Shown here: positions 45,777 through 58,990 of the stretch, piece by piece | Numbering within the stretch: the first letter of the stretch is position 1 | How the letters are laid out: each line of letters begins with the position of its first letter | Origin: Valencia hispanica | Lineage: Eukaryota > Chordata > Actinopteri > Cyprinodontiformes > Valenciidae | Length of the DNA stretch: 64,000 bases | NCBI GenBank assembly: GCA_963556495.2 | Contig: OY747716.1 | Coordinates: 15,220,040 to 15,284,039, forward strand | Direction of reading: 5' to 3' | Notes under the pieces: generated by a model | Databases searched by the model: none | What the model was told of the DNA's origin: nothing | What the model saw: the letters and a program-made list of their open reading frames with translations, nothing else | Translations under genes and position numbers: made by a program

Positions 45777-47882
45777 TTTTTTCCCATATTTATTACATCT
45801 ACAACCTTTACTTACCTGGACATGTGGTTTGTTTAGTAGGCAGAATCTGGACAGCACCTAAAATGTTGCTAAAGTTTTACCAGGTCCAGAATAAAACTTG
45901 CCTACCTCCCAGATCTAAGGGATTCCAAACTGTGCATCAGCCTGCACCTAATAACCCCTAATGTTTCTATTGCACATTTGTCATGCCTCTTATTAACCTT
46001 GATCATTTTTGACAGATCATCTCTGTTTCAAGGTAACACTGCAGCACTGTGTCAGGAAGCCGTCTGTCTCATTCCTTCCTGTTTCACCATGACAGCTTAC
46101 ATTTTACAGACATAAAACCGTGGAGCATTTTATCTTCAAGGGGCTTAAGGTTAAATTATCTGTTAATATTACCTTTTACTGAACATGCAATGACAAAAAA
46201 AACCCACAAAAGGTATTAGAAACTAATGCCTCACATTACTTTTAAATAGTGAGTGCCTAAACAAAGACGCTGAATAAAGATTAAATGAGAAAGTAACTTA
46301 TTGAAGCCTCACCTAAAGGCAGAGAGTGTGCTACACAAAAATCCTCCTATTTCACCAGAACTCAGTTTTAAAATTAAAACTCGGGATGAGTCAGCTGGGG
46401 GAAAACATTGCAGTTTAAACATTGTACCACCAAGAAACATTCCACGGAGTAAAATAATTGATTGGTGGAGTAGATGTATATGTTTTCATATGTTGTCTAA
46501 GATTACTCAGATATTTGTTCCACACTTCTAATAACAGATCTAACACAGCTAATAAAATGCAGTCGTCTAGGTCTGTATATTAGAAGGCCATAGAATTTCA
46601 TTTTGTTTCAACCCACATGTTTTCCATACTATAAAAAGACCGTTTTAAAGCTATTTTCTGTTCTGCCGTATCAGTTTAAAAGATTGGTGTGCGGCTTCCC
46701 TGAAACAAACGGTAAAGAATCTAATTCGGCATGATTACTGCAAATATTTTACTCGTAATAGTATGATCTACTTCTCCAAACTACATTAGTGCACATTTGA
46801 TGAGGATCTCAACGAATAATTTCATATGAATGTGCCCAATGTATGTTGATGGTGCTAAACTATATACCTATACAGACCATAACTCCCTTTTATACAGTCC
46901 CATATTACAGTGTTAGCATCTAATTTGTTAACTCACCTGCTTCCACGCCCACAATCACACAAAGATGGGGTGTTTGTGCTTGTTTAGTTGTGTGTTTGGA
47001 GAGCATCAGAGCAACAGTTTTATGTTAAAGTCAAATCTTAAAGTATTTTTAATCTCCTTTAAGTAAGCATGTATTACAAACAGAGCAACCTCTTTTTTCT
47101 TAACTAAAAACTATAGAAACGGGAAGTTCGGTTGTGTAGTTCACATGTGCTTTGTGGATCTGAAGTAGTGTCCCCTGAGGTTCTCCTGTAGGAGTGTGAG
47201 ATACCAGGAATGCTTTTTAAGAAAATCCAGTCGTTGTTTACTCTAATCAAAAGCTCTGTCTGCATTCTTGGCATGAAGTCAAGCTTGTTTCCACCGAGGG
47301 TTTAGCTTCACCAGGGCTGCTCCTTTGCTGTTGATTGTATTTGTGGAGTTTATGGACATAATCTCAAGGCATTCTTATTAAGAGGAAGGTGTCAGGGTTG
47401 GGAACCTCACGGTCTTATCTTTTATTTATTTTTCAATAATAAAAAATGTGGTTCTGTTGGTATGTACTGCAGTGGAAGTGGCCAGGGTTAAAGCCACCCC
47501 CTCAAAGTATGAGGCTTTGTTTCTCTACCAGAAAATGGTGGACAGGTTCCTTCAAAATTTGGAGTCAGTTTGTGCCGCACGTGGAAGAGTTCAGTTGGTT
47601 TGGCAAGTTGTTTATGAGTCATACCAGGAATGATAGATGATTGGGACCTCATATACAGTGATATTGGACTGGCTCAAGTCTTTTGTGGGGAAATAGGAGA
47701 ACACACCCAGGACTCAATGGAGTGACTATATAGGAAATACAAATGGCATATTAGGAAAAAGCTCAGTATTTCTTGTCACTCCTTTCAGAAAGTCAAGGTA
47801 ATAAAAGCTCACAATTCAGTGTCTTTTTTGAATAGTATACAGAAATGTCAAGCTTTAGAAAAGTGTGTTCATTTCTATGCCC
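45777..47882. other. Unassigned non-coding sequence
   Basis: No clear repeats or exons. An open stretch at 47446-47640 in two frames has no recognisable motif. Confidence 0.45.
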
Positions 47883-48012
47883 TCAATACTTGGTTGGGGC
47901 TCCTTTTGCATGAATTGCTGTATCAATGCGGTGTGAAATGGAGGCCATCAGTCTGTGGATCTGTTGAGTTGAAATGGAAGCCCAGGTTGTTTTAATACTG
48001 GTCTTGAGGTCA
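47883..48012 (-). pseudogene. Tc1 transposase C-terminal fragment
   Basis: On the minus strand the frame gives DDLKTSIKTTWASISTQQIH, then RLMASISHRIDTAIHAKGAP, ending TKY and stop. This is the conserved C-terminal end of the Tc1 family seen at 13896-14840, where the equivalent region is partly deleted. The catalytic core is missing. It abuts a LINE fragment in opposite orientation. Confidence 0.75.
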
Positions 48013-48035
48013 TCACACGCCAGGGATATCTGTTT

Positions 48036-48200
48036 GTGTACGGTACCTGTATATTCCCTCTGGTCTGGGAATACCTTGTGAATGAGATGGAGAGGGTTGC
48101 TGGGGAGAATATCTGGAATCACCACTTGACCTTTGAACTCCATGACCCAATCTCAGATGGAAGGAAGACAATGGATGTAGGGTGTAGTAATGAACAGATG
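48036..48200 (+). pseudogene. Possible RTE-type LINE C-terminal fragment
   Basis: The plus-strand frame gives VWEYLVNEMERVAGENIWNH, then DPISDGRKTMD. The pattern E-Y-L-x-N-E-M-E-x-V-A-G-E-x-x-x-W-N near the protein end resembles RTE-clade LINEs. It is short, so the call is tentative. Confidence 0.4.
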
Positions 48201-48313
48201 GAGGGTTTTACTCAAAAAAAAATGTTGATGCACTGATTTGGAGAACGGACAAAAAACCAACGACTGCTTCTTTTCATGAAGACGACTGAGATCTCGAACA
48301 GATTCAAAGTTAG

Positions 48314-49046
48314 AAGGATATTCCACCCTAAAGTGAAATTTAGTCTGTTGCCATATTCCCCAGAGTTAGATAAGTGTGAAAAAGCATTTTGTAACCAGCC
48401 CAGTCATTCTCCTGATCAGGCAGCAGTCCATTTTCTTTAGCTTAGCATAAACAATGGAAATGAAATGTAATGGCTTGCATTTCTTGTGCAAAAGTCATAC
48501 AAATTTCTCAATAATGATCCTTAAATATTCCTGGTGACCTCAATAATCGTATCAATTCCAAATGAAAATAATAGTTAACACGAAGGAATTACAGGAGCAG
48601 ATTTAGATTTGGGGCTACATGAGGACAAAGCACCGCTGTAAACCGTCGATGCAAGGCGCAAGGACATGATGCAAAATCTGCAAAAGACAGATACTTTCGT
48701 AAACACAAATGCGTGAGTATGTTATAGGTCTAATGCAAGAAAATGGTTCTTGCTTGTGTAGCACCTTGTGGCTTGCAGCGGCAGCTTACAGTGGAGCTTT
48801 GTCGTAAAGTAGTCCCTGTAATTCCTTAGTGTTATTTTTTATTTTCATTTGCAATCAATATGATGACTGGGGTCAGCAGGAATAATTGGGATCATTATTG
48901 AGCAATTTGCATGACTTTTGCACACAAAGTGCTAGCCATTACCATTCACCTATATTGTTTATGCTAAGCTAAAGCATTTTCTCACTTATACAATGCTGGG
49001 GAAGACAGCAACAGACTAAATTTCACTTAGGGGTGGAATATCCCTT
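48314..49046. mobile_element. Foldback element with about 280-350 bp inverted arms
   Basis: The left arm starts AAGGATATTCCACC. The right arm, reverse complemented, starts AAGGGATATTCCACCCCTAA. Both share AAGTGAAATTTAGTCTGTTG, GCTTAGCATAAACAAT, CTCAATAATGATCC and GGAATTACAGG, and end in a GACAAAGC-x-CC-x-CTGTAA inner segment. Roughly 100 bases separate the arms. The left arm has an extra segment of about 55 bases near 48395-48440. The flanks TTAG and TGAG may be a decayed 4-bp target duplication. No coding capacity. Confidence 0.8.
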
Positions 49047-51635
49047 TGAGGCACAGAAAATAAACTGCAGGGGAGAATGGTTCAGACTGCATTTAAAATG
49101 TTCAACAAAGCTAGTCACATTTAGGAATAACGCGTAAATTGATCTGTTTGTTGTTTTCTTCACCTACCGCCGTGATTGTTTGCCCCTTTGGCTCTGACAG
49201 GCGAGTTACGTCTGTCGGAACCAAGCCGCTCCTCGCTTCTCTGTCCTGCGGCCGCAACGGGTCACTGAAAACGTGAAGAAGAAGAAAATGACAATGACTG
49301 CTTGGCTTTCTCTTCTCCACACCGCTCCGACCCATAAATAATTCGACGAGTTGTTTCGCCGCCACGCATCAGAATCAGCTGATGCATTTTTCATTGACCG
49401 GGCTCTCCATTAGACATGCTGATAGATGTTTCTGACACTCCAGGAGCACATTTTCATACATCCACACAAGGATGACCATGAGCATAGACAAGCAGAGTTG
49501 AAAGACAGACAATTACACCCCCTGCTCCCACTCCCCTCCTCCTCACGCACATCCAAGCGTTTCATAGCTAGTAGTTCAGGCAAATGAATACGACACTGTC
49601 AAGAAAGCTGACCTAAATTCATAGAATCATTTCTGATATAAATAACACCGGACCAGCCAATCAATGCATCCTTTCATCCTGGTACAAAGAGAAATATTTG
49701 TTCTGTGAACAGTTCATCGGTCTTCTCAATAATTTATCAAACAATGAAAACTACAAGGATGTTTCTATGGATTTTCTCCAACTGAAAAAGAAATATTTAT
49801 GGGTAATATGGGAAAGGTAAAAAGAATAATGCAGAAAGTGTAGATTCTTTTAAAACTTTCTGTTATTTCATCATTCCACGTGATTTCAGAGCTCCGACTC
49901 GCTGGGTTTTCCTGTTCACAGAGAACACTGTTCAGCTTCCAGGCCCATTAGTCATGGTGCGTGGTTATAAAACTGCAAGATGCCTTTATTTTTATTTTAT
50001 TTGTTTTCTCTTATAACTCCACTCCCCTGTGCTAACAGGAAATCGCTGCAATAATTCAAAGCAAGTTTTAATAATGTAATCATGTGCTCAGCAGGAAGGA
50101 GGTATATCTCAGGGTCTTTGCAGATTCATCCTCTAATGCACTCAGCTGCAGATGCATCTGCGGCCTTCTCCAAGGGCATGAATAATGACACACACTCAAT
50201 AAGTGCACATGAGTAGGAGTTTATCATGCCCACAGTTCGCACAAAGCGACAATCGTCACATCTTACGCCTTACTCTCTGTTGCCTTGATGTTTGTAAAAA
50301 AAAAAAATAAATAGAAATTGCGTTAAAGAACACCACTTTACGAGCGATATGGAACAAACGCTATCATTGATCTGTTGTTTTGACACATAATTATCAGCAA
50401 GGTGTAGCTCTTTGAATAGATTTAATGGACCTTAGTGAAGCACTTGCCCTTGTACTTAAACATGACAACATGATTGTGCAATAATTTCCGGAACAACAAG
50501 GCTGTCTGACTTGCGAAGTTAAACGCGAAGTTGGAGTGTGATCTGCGGGTTGCTGATTCAAATGCAACCAATTGTCTTTATCAAGTAATTCCTGTTATTA
50601 TCAATATAACATACGTTCACAACCTGTGGATAACCTCTTCCTATGTTGTGTTCGGTCAGGTCGACACAGTGGAGATGTCAATCAAGTTTTCCCCATCAGT
50701 TTTCAATCTTGCAGACCCCCACCCACCCCCCGCCCCGGGCCCTGGAGATGGAGAAAGGCCACTGTGGGGTCACGCTGTTCAGTGTTCTCATTCGGAGAAA
50801 CCCTGCTGCTGTTCTCTTTTCATCACCCACGAAAACCCCTGTCCACGGAAATCCCCTTCAGGATAGCATGCCTCAGCCCCAGGTCAAAGTTCACTTATAA
50901 CTGAAGCTGTTTTAATTTTTTTATTTACTTGCTCTCTCTCCACTGTGGTACGGTCATCACCCGTAACCCTGGAAAAAATATTGTGTGAATGTGCTGCAGT
51001 AAATTCTTCAGTTTACAAGAGATCATACATATTTGATATGTTTACCCGGCTACAGCCAAACTGGACAGTGTTCCCACGTTGGAGTTCTGCCTGAAAGAAT
51101 AAAAGAAAATAAGGCCAAAAACTTGACAAGAATTGTGGATTAATGCCAACAACAAAAAATGAAAAAAAGAAACCACATTTTTAAAACTGTCTTTCCATTT
51201 TTTTTCCCCAAATCAGAGGATTAATTTCAAAACATACTTACTAATACAAAACCCAAACGTGATGTGCCGACTGGAAAAACACAAGTTTTTCTCCTATAAA
51301 AGAAAAAAAAAATCAACACAGGGCTGAGGGACAAGGGCTGAACACAGCTCATACGATGAAGGATAGGTCTAGCAGAGTCAGCAGCGTGTCATGTTATTTT
51401 AGTTGTGTAACTGTACCTGTATTCGTACTGAAAATATTCCATGCAGCTCTGTTGGTTTGGTATGCATAAACAGAGCGCTGTTTTCCACCTGAACCCGTGT
51501 AGAATGTTTACGTGTTCCAACTCGAATACATATACCAAGGTCTTTGTCTACCCCTACTGGTTCACAGTAATTATTTGCTTTTGTGTGTCCCTTGTCAGCA
51601 CAAAACAGCCAAGACCTAGGTTTTTAGGAAGACCA
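49047..51635. other. Unassigned sequence, possible conserved non-coding stretch near 50.1 kb
   Basis: Repeat-poor. The part at 50090-50270 has mixed composition and words such as CATGAATAATGACACACACT that suggest regulatory DNA, unproven. A Pro-rich set of overlapping ORFs at 50530-50900 comes from C-rich sequence. Confidence 0.4.
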
Positions 51636-51770
51636 GAGTTCGCTTTTTAGGTCCGCATCAGAGTTCAATTGCACATTCACACCTCCCCATATGAACCCCA
51701 CTTTCTGGGCGAACAAACTAGAGTTCGAATAAAGCGGACGAAACAGGGCTGGCGTGAATGTACCCTCGGT
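51636..51770. repeat. Single hAT-like end (GTGAATGTACCCTC type)
   Basis: The segment ends GGGCTGGCGTGAATGTACCC. Its reverse complement resembles the GAGCGTATTCACACCAG end at 34.9 kb. GTTCG/CGAAC words recur inside, as in that element. The partner end was not found. Confidence 0.45.
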
Positions 51771-52879
<1,109 letters not shown>

Positions 52880-52882
52880 GGC

Positions 52883-53040
52883 TACACTCAGCAGCCACTT
52901 CATTAGATACACCCTGCTAGTACTGTTTCAGACCCCCTTCTTGACTTCAGAACTATCCTAACTGTTTCCTCCAATTTTCATCCAAACATACATGTTAGCA
53001 TCTCGTACTTGATGTAGACTTGCTGGCTGCATATCCATGA
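52883..53040. mobile_element. Fragment of a CACTCA-x-C-x-GCCACTT-type DNA element
   Basis: TACACTCAGCAGCCACTTCA followed by TTAGATACACC is a diverged form of a very common fish transposon end that often adjoins AT repeats. CTTGACTTCAGAACT further on also fits. Only one end is present. Confidence 0.6.
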
Positions 53041-53075
53041 TCCAAATATCCCCACATCCCGAAGGTGCCGTGTTG

Positions 53076-53270
53076 CAGTGGTGCTCAATCATGGTCCTCG
53101 TGGCCCACCGTCCAACATGCTTTAGATGCGTCTCTGCTCCAGCAAACCTGATTCACATGATTGCATTATCTCCTCAGCATGCCATCAAGAGCTGCAGAAG
53201 TCTGTTAATCACCCATTTATTGAAGTCGAGTGTCTGGCAGCAGGAGAAACACCTAAAACATGCAGGACAG
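53076..53270. mobile_element. hAT-type MITE, right end missing
   Basis: The segment starts CAGTGGTGCTCAATCATGGT and CCTCGTGGCCCACC. Its two halves are inverted relatives (TTTAGATGCGTCTCTGCTCC versus the complement of CAGGAGAAACACCTAAAACA). The expected right terminal repeat is lost after GCAGGACAG. Related to 28987-29211. Confidence 0.65.
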
Positions 53271-54329
53271 TGCAGAATTATCTACTGAGATCTCGTGACT
53301 CAGTTGGAGCACAATTTTTTTTTTATATTAAAAAAAACACTTTGAGATTATTTGAACTTTGTGATGTAGTGAATTTACCTGCTGGCAGTTTCCATCATAT
53401 GATGGGTACACTGTAATTATTAAGGGATGTAGATTAAGACTTGTGGAACCAGGAAATGTTTTTTCCAACCCGTTATTGACCCACACTGGTGATACTATGT
53501 GAAATGTGGCTTTTCTGTTCTGAGCTGGCAGGGTTGGCCTTACAGTGTGATCTTCTGTCGCTGAGCTGCTTCAAGGTACCATATGTTCCTTGTTTTCTGC
53601 TCACCTTTGCAGTAATGAGTGGTCATTTAAGTGCCTGTCGTCTTTCTATTATTAAAAGGGCATTGTTGTCCCCAACCCTGCTGCTCACTGGATATTTTCT
53701 CTCTCAGACCATTGTTTGTTAACTTGGGAGACGCCAACAACCATGCCAGGTTAAGAGTCACCTAAATCTCTTCTCTTGTACTGTATATCAAACTTTAAGA
53801 ATGGGTAGGAATAGAATGAGCAGAACCTGGTGGAGAGACTGAATTGAATACATTTTTACAAAACTATATATTTTAGGTCCTTTTCCCATCTATAGTTCGT
53901 TTAATGTTGTTCCAAATCAGTTGATAGATTAAAGTTGTAACTTTTTTTCGCTGGTTTAGGTTCTTTTCAAAAAGAGAAGAATTTCAAGCAAACCAACACC
54001 GGTCACTACAAACCATCCCGGGACATTCATTCGGATTATTGGTTGGTGTGTCTGAAGTGGGAGAACTAAAGGTGAATACAGGAAGCATATGCTATGTTGC
54101 AAGCCAGTCAAAAACACTGAATAAATTATCTTATTAGTAATTATTTTAAGCACAATTATCCGAGAAGTATATTGAATGATTTTGAAAAGATTTCGTCACA
54201 GTTCACAAAAAAGACATGCCACCATCGTTTGTTAGCTGGTTTGCACCACTGCATCCCAGAATCAAACGAATACCTGGCTATGGGAAGGCATTTGGCTCAA
54301 GATTCCAGCAGACACCTGGTAGCCGTGTC

Positions 54330-54504
54330 GGATTTAGGTCACATTACACTGACACCATAAACAAATCGCTCTAGAGTTTGTTTGGAAGCGTAACGATTTG
54401 GTCTCTGTAGGGCTGTTTTAGCTACCCCGGTGAAACTGCTGTGTTTACATCTTCGCAAATGAACCCGCACATAGGGAACCACCTCCAGTGTGAAAACACC
54501 CTTA
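54330..54504. repeat. Single hAT-like end (GTGAAAACACCCTTAG type)
   Basis: The segment ends CTCCAGTGTGAAAACACCCT and TAG. Its reverse complement is CTAAGGGTGTTTTCACACTG, similar to the ends at 34.9-37.0 kb. The upstream partner was not found. Confidence 0.45.
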
Positions 54505-57500
54505 GACATAAGCAGAAAAAATATTCTTTCTAAACAAATGTGTAAAATCCAAATGTTAAAAGGTCAACCGTATTGTACCGTTCGACAAGACTACAAAAAG
54601 CTATTATTCCAAAAATATATCTGTGACATCACAGAGCTGGTATTGTTTTATTCCTTAGATGAATATACAGTGGACAGAGCCGGTTTAAAATCTGGGTAAA
54701 TATCCTACAAGTTGGAGCTGTTAATGCCAGCAGTGGAATTTCATCGTTTATGTGTAAAACAGGAACAGATGGAGGCAAACTACACCTCAAGAGGGTCATT
54801 TCTAGTTCAGGTCCCATTCCTTTCTTTTTCTTCCCCCTCAGACTTTAGATGGATGCCTGCCTCCTTATATGGTTATTGTCTTCTATAGACTCATTATAGG
54901 AGAAATAAAGCTTTAGATAATGTATTAGGACATTTGCTCTCATGAGGTTAAGCTGGGTTTCCATCATGGAGCAACAAATCTGAAGTGAGCCTGTGTAGCT
55001 TTACTGTTTGATAGACACTAAAGAATATTTAGGGGTGTGCATTGCATTCCAAACCTGTAATTCTCCACAGAGTACACTACAATTTAATAGTGGGAGTGTG
55101 AGGTGGACCAGCCTGGGGCGACAGGCCTCTCCTCGCAGCAGCTGTTGCTGCAGATGTAAGGTGACAGTAATCAATACTGATTATTAAAGTGGGAACACCA
55201 TCTCCAGTGTGTGATTAATCTTCATTCTCTCATGTTTACAGAGCCTTATCTGGCCCGCTCGCCTCCAAGGGGGAGCTCTCCCTATTATGTATCCCCGGAG
55301 ACGTTGGAAAAACAAAACACTGTCACCGTTAAACATATTCCCTGTCACGGCCCAAGAAAGCCGACCCAGGTTGCCAGGATGGACCCCACGTGTGCTTTTG
55401 TGTGAAAGCGAAGTGTCTGGAAGACGCGGTTGTAGCAAAAGGTTTGATATTGGTTTGTCAGGGTTTTGCGTTCATTGAATACATGCGCAGTAAAAGAAGG
55501 GCTTCAATGCTGCTAATATTTTACCTAAGCTTAAAGGGACACACTTTAGAGGAAACAGAAAATCACCTGGATTGACGTTTTCTTTACTGATCAATCTAAG
55601 GAAATCCAAATAGGGCATTTTGAGGTCTCTGTTTCTAAATCCTTTCTTCTGACCTTTCCTTTTCACAATGACATCTTAGATATAAACCTATAAAACAACT
55701 ACCTTTGGGCCTATCAAGACTAAATGTGCATCCTGTAAAGTCTGTGTGACAAAAGGGGCGTTGTTTGTGTGTCCAACACACACTATGTGTTAGGTGAGCA
55801 GTAAAGAAACTTTAAATAGAATTACAGAGAAAGAAAGGGCATCTGCTTTGTTGCAGGGCGTTTTTTCCCCCCAATATGGTCCTTTTTGTTTTTAACCTTG
55901 ACCATGTAGGTCAAGGGATTAGCTACACTGACAGCCAAATGAGCTTTAAAAAAACCCCTTAAGCATTCACTATGTGAATTTCTTACACACACAGAATACG
56001 GATTAAAACGCAATCATACAAGTTGTATATTTCACTAATTTTTGTATATATCTCACTAATATCTGTAACAAGATGTGTGCCTTTCTGTTTCTGCATTCCT
56101 GCTTCAAAAGTTTTGTTTAAACACCACAAAATGAGAATCTCATTCCAGCCCATTACTACATTCCTTTATGAAAACAGCGTTTCTCACAGCCAGAGTAAGC
56201 TGGTTGGTCATATTGCTGCCTTCTGTTAATTCAATAAACGTTCTGTTTGTTTCGAACGTGTTACTGCATGTAAGTATTAGAGGACCTACATCTGATTAGG
56301 TTTACATGTTCATATGAGGGATACCACTTAATTATTGATCTGATGTCAAAAAAGTAAAACTTGTCCTTCTTTGCTTGTTGGAAATTAACGCTGCAGAACA
56401 CGTAAAGCTTCCACATCGTAGATCTGCAATTATTATTACCGAGTCAATAACCTTGCCCTGTACAATGCCTCTGAAAGTGATATTGGACACAGTTGTTCTT
56501 TTCAAAAGTGAAGTTCTGTAACCTTGCTGCGTGGCAGCTATTGTGAAACAAACAATTCATCATCCTTGCTTGGCTGCATCCACAATCAAATTCAGATTAA
56601 TGTTTAAAACAGAAACAAAGCAAAAATCCAATTAGAGTCATTTAGGGTATAGATTGTTTGGTTTGGGGGCATTTATGCTACCAGGTCAATTAAACAGAGA
56701 CTCAATAATACAATAATGAAACTCTGGCACGGTGAGAAGGAGACAATCAACAGCTCGGGGTGATAGTGTTCAACCCTGATGCGTACAGAAAGTGGGGCCA
56801 TGTTTGAGGCGTGTATTAGCAGTCAGGTGGTGAGCGCTCATCCACACTCAAATATGTGTGTGATATGCATCAGGGGGAAACCATTAACATTTTTGGACTG
56901 GCTTGAAGGCTCCCAATACTTCCCGTCTGCATTGCCTGTGACTGCAACAGATGTTCACCTCATCCCTGGGAGCCCACCCCCCACCTCCCCACAGGTGTCA
57001 AGCTCCCACCCCCGCGCACCCCTTTCCTCCATCGTTAGATTATCTGCCGTCCCACCTCGCCTCCCCCTCCTGCTGCTCGTCTAAAAAGGAACTTCAGCTT
57101 TCCCCCCCCCGTTAAACCCACTCTTCCTCTTCCTCTCCTCGCCTCCCATGCTTCCATCTCTCAGCACCTGTGAGGATCCCAAAGAGAGGAGATAAGGCTT
57201 TTACGTCGCTCCCCTCTTTCTTTCTTTTTTGTCCTGTGGAGTTGGGTGATGAGTGGAGGGATGGGGGGGGGGGGGGCGATGTTGGTCAGGTAAGACAAAG
57301 AACAGAGAAAGAGTGCAGAGACATGGGGAATTCTTGACAGCTGTTTCATTCAGAGGCCAATCTGCTATCCTGGGCGCCGCATCTCAAAAAGACAGGGTGG
57401 CTACCCTCGCGGTGGCAAAAAGGGACTGGGAGGAGGTCTTTAGGAAAGTTCAGAGGATTAATTTGACACAAGGCAGAGAGGACTGTTAAACGCAAGTAGA

Positions 57501-57856
57501 AGGAAGAGGATGAGTGGAGGGAGGGGGGGGCTTTCTTTGTTAGAGTAATTGCTCTGAGCCAGTCTAGTGTGCAAACCGGTTAGAGATTATAGGATTTATT
57601 CCCATGTAGATTTTCAACAGTCACTCTGCTTGAGCCATTCTGTTCTTCCCTTGCCGAACGCGCAACCTGGGATGCTCTGGATAAATACATAAATATTGAA
57701 CAATGTGGGAATCTTTTTTTTTTTTTTTTTTTACCCGGGAAAGGGAGGCAGAGCGACACAGGCATGGATTAAATGTACAGGTTTCAAAGTAAACAAATGA
57801 AATGTTAACATAGATGTCAAAGCAACATATAGAGACCTGGGAAGCATTTGTGTCTT
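54505..57856. other. Unassigned sequence, possible conserved non-coding stretch near 55.1-55.35 kb
   Basis: Repeat-poor. 55080-55350 mixes GC and AT blocks (AGCAGCTGTTGCTGCAGATG; CAATACTGATTATTAAAG), like regulatory DNA. Pyrimidine-rich sequence at 56960-57230 produces Pro/Ser ORFs. A G14 run lies at 57263-57276. Confidence 0.4.
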
Positions 57857-58990
57857 GTTTAACTTGTCCATTCTGTATTTTGTCACATTAAAAACTTTAA
57901 TGTTTTTGTTGTTGTTGTTGTTATTGGATTTCAATGTAAAAGACCGACGCAAACTAACACATTATCTTAAAGTGAAAAGAAATGCAACATTTTTTTTTCT
58001 TCTTTTTTTGCGAATAAAAATCTGAACTGCATATTGTGTATTTGTGTTCAGCTCCCTTTGATCTGCAGTAACTAGATGCCTTCAAAAGTCACCTAAATAG
58101 TAAAGGTAGTACGCATGGTTGTCATTTAATCTCAGAATAAATCCAGATGTTCAGTTGAGGTTTAGTAGAAAACGCCGGTCGAAAAACCCCCCAATAAAGC
58201 AGACAGGTCGGGGGGTGAAGCTGTAGAGAAGTTCAGAGCAGGGTTAGATTATAAAACAAAAGCTCAACCTTTGAACGTCTCAAAGAGCCCTTACCATCCT
58301 TCTAAACTGGCAGCCTGGACAAGTAGAGCATTAACCAGAGAAACAACCAATAGGCTCTGGTAACTCTGGTGGAGCGGCAAAAATGTAGAGCTAAGATGGA
58401 AGCACATGTTGACAGGTCTGTAGTTTATAGAAGCGTGGCAAGAGTTTGCAGTCAAACAGAAGACACAGGAGCAGGAGACACAGCAAAGATGCTAGAAGGT
58501 GGCCTGATCAGGTGAGACTTGTATAATATTACTCAAGTAGAAGTAAAAAAGACTATACTAGTTTCAAAAAGTTACTCAAGTAAATGCAACTAAGTTAAAG
58601 TAGGGTAGATGGAACTGAATTCTAGACTATCCTGGAAGAAAAGTTGCAAATGATATCACACTATGAAAGAGGTTTACCCTTCAGGTAGACAGCAACCCAA
58701 AATGTACAGCCAGGGATACAGTAGAATGGTTTCATGTTGTGGAATGGTCCAATCAAAGTCCATATCTGAATTCAACTGAGAATCTATCACAAGCTCAGGC
58801 ACTCCCCATTTAGTGTGACTGAGTTTGAGCTCAACAATAGAAAAAAAACAACAAAACAACCATGTTTCTTCCCCTTCACAATGATGTATTACCGTTTGTT
58901 GGGCTTTTTCAGTGAAACATGTTAATCTTTGTGGTTTTAATGTGACAAACTAAGAAAAGAATTGAATGAATATGCGTGCTTTTGCAAGTC
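57857..58990 (+). pseudogene. Decayed Tc1 transposon and transposase
   Basis: The ends carry complementary Tc1-type words: ATTTTGTCACATTAAAAACT near 57880, and GTGGTTTTAATGTGACAAAC near 58930 with TGCTTTTGCAAG at the right edge. Inside, decayed plus-strand transposase words appear in order: GAGAAGTTCAGAGCAGGGTT, AGAGCATTAACCAGAGAAAC, GTAGACAGCAACCCAAAATG (second aspartate box region), and GAATGGTCCAATCAAAGTCC. Stops and indels are frequent throughout. It is older than the 16.7-18.1 kb copy. Confidence 0.7.

Noticed and set aside
50530..50904. Three overlapping Pro-rich ORFs of 85-111 aa
   Set aside because: They are driven by a C-rich tract read in all three frames.
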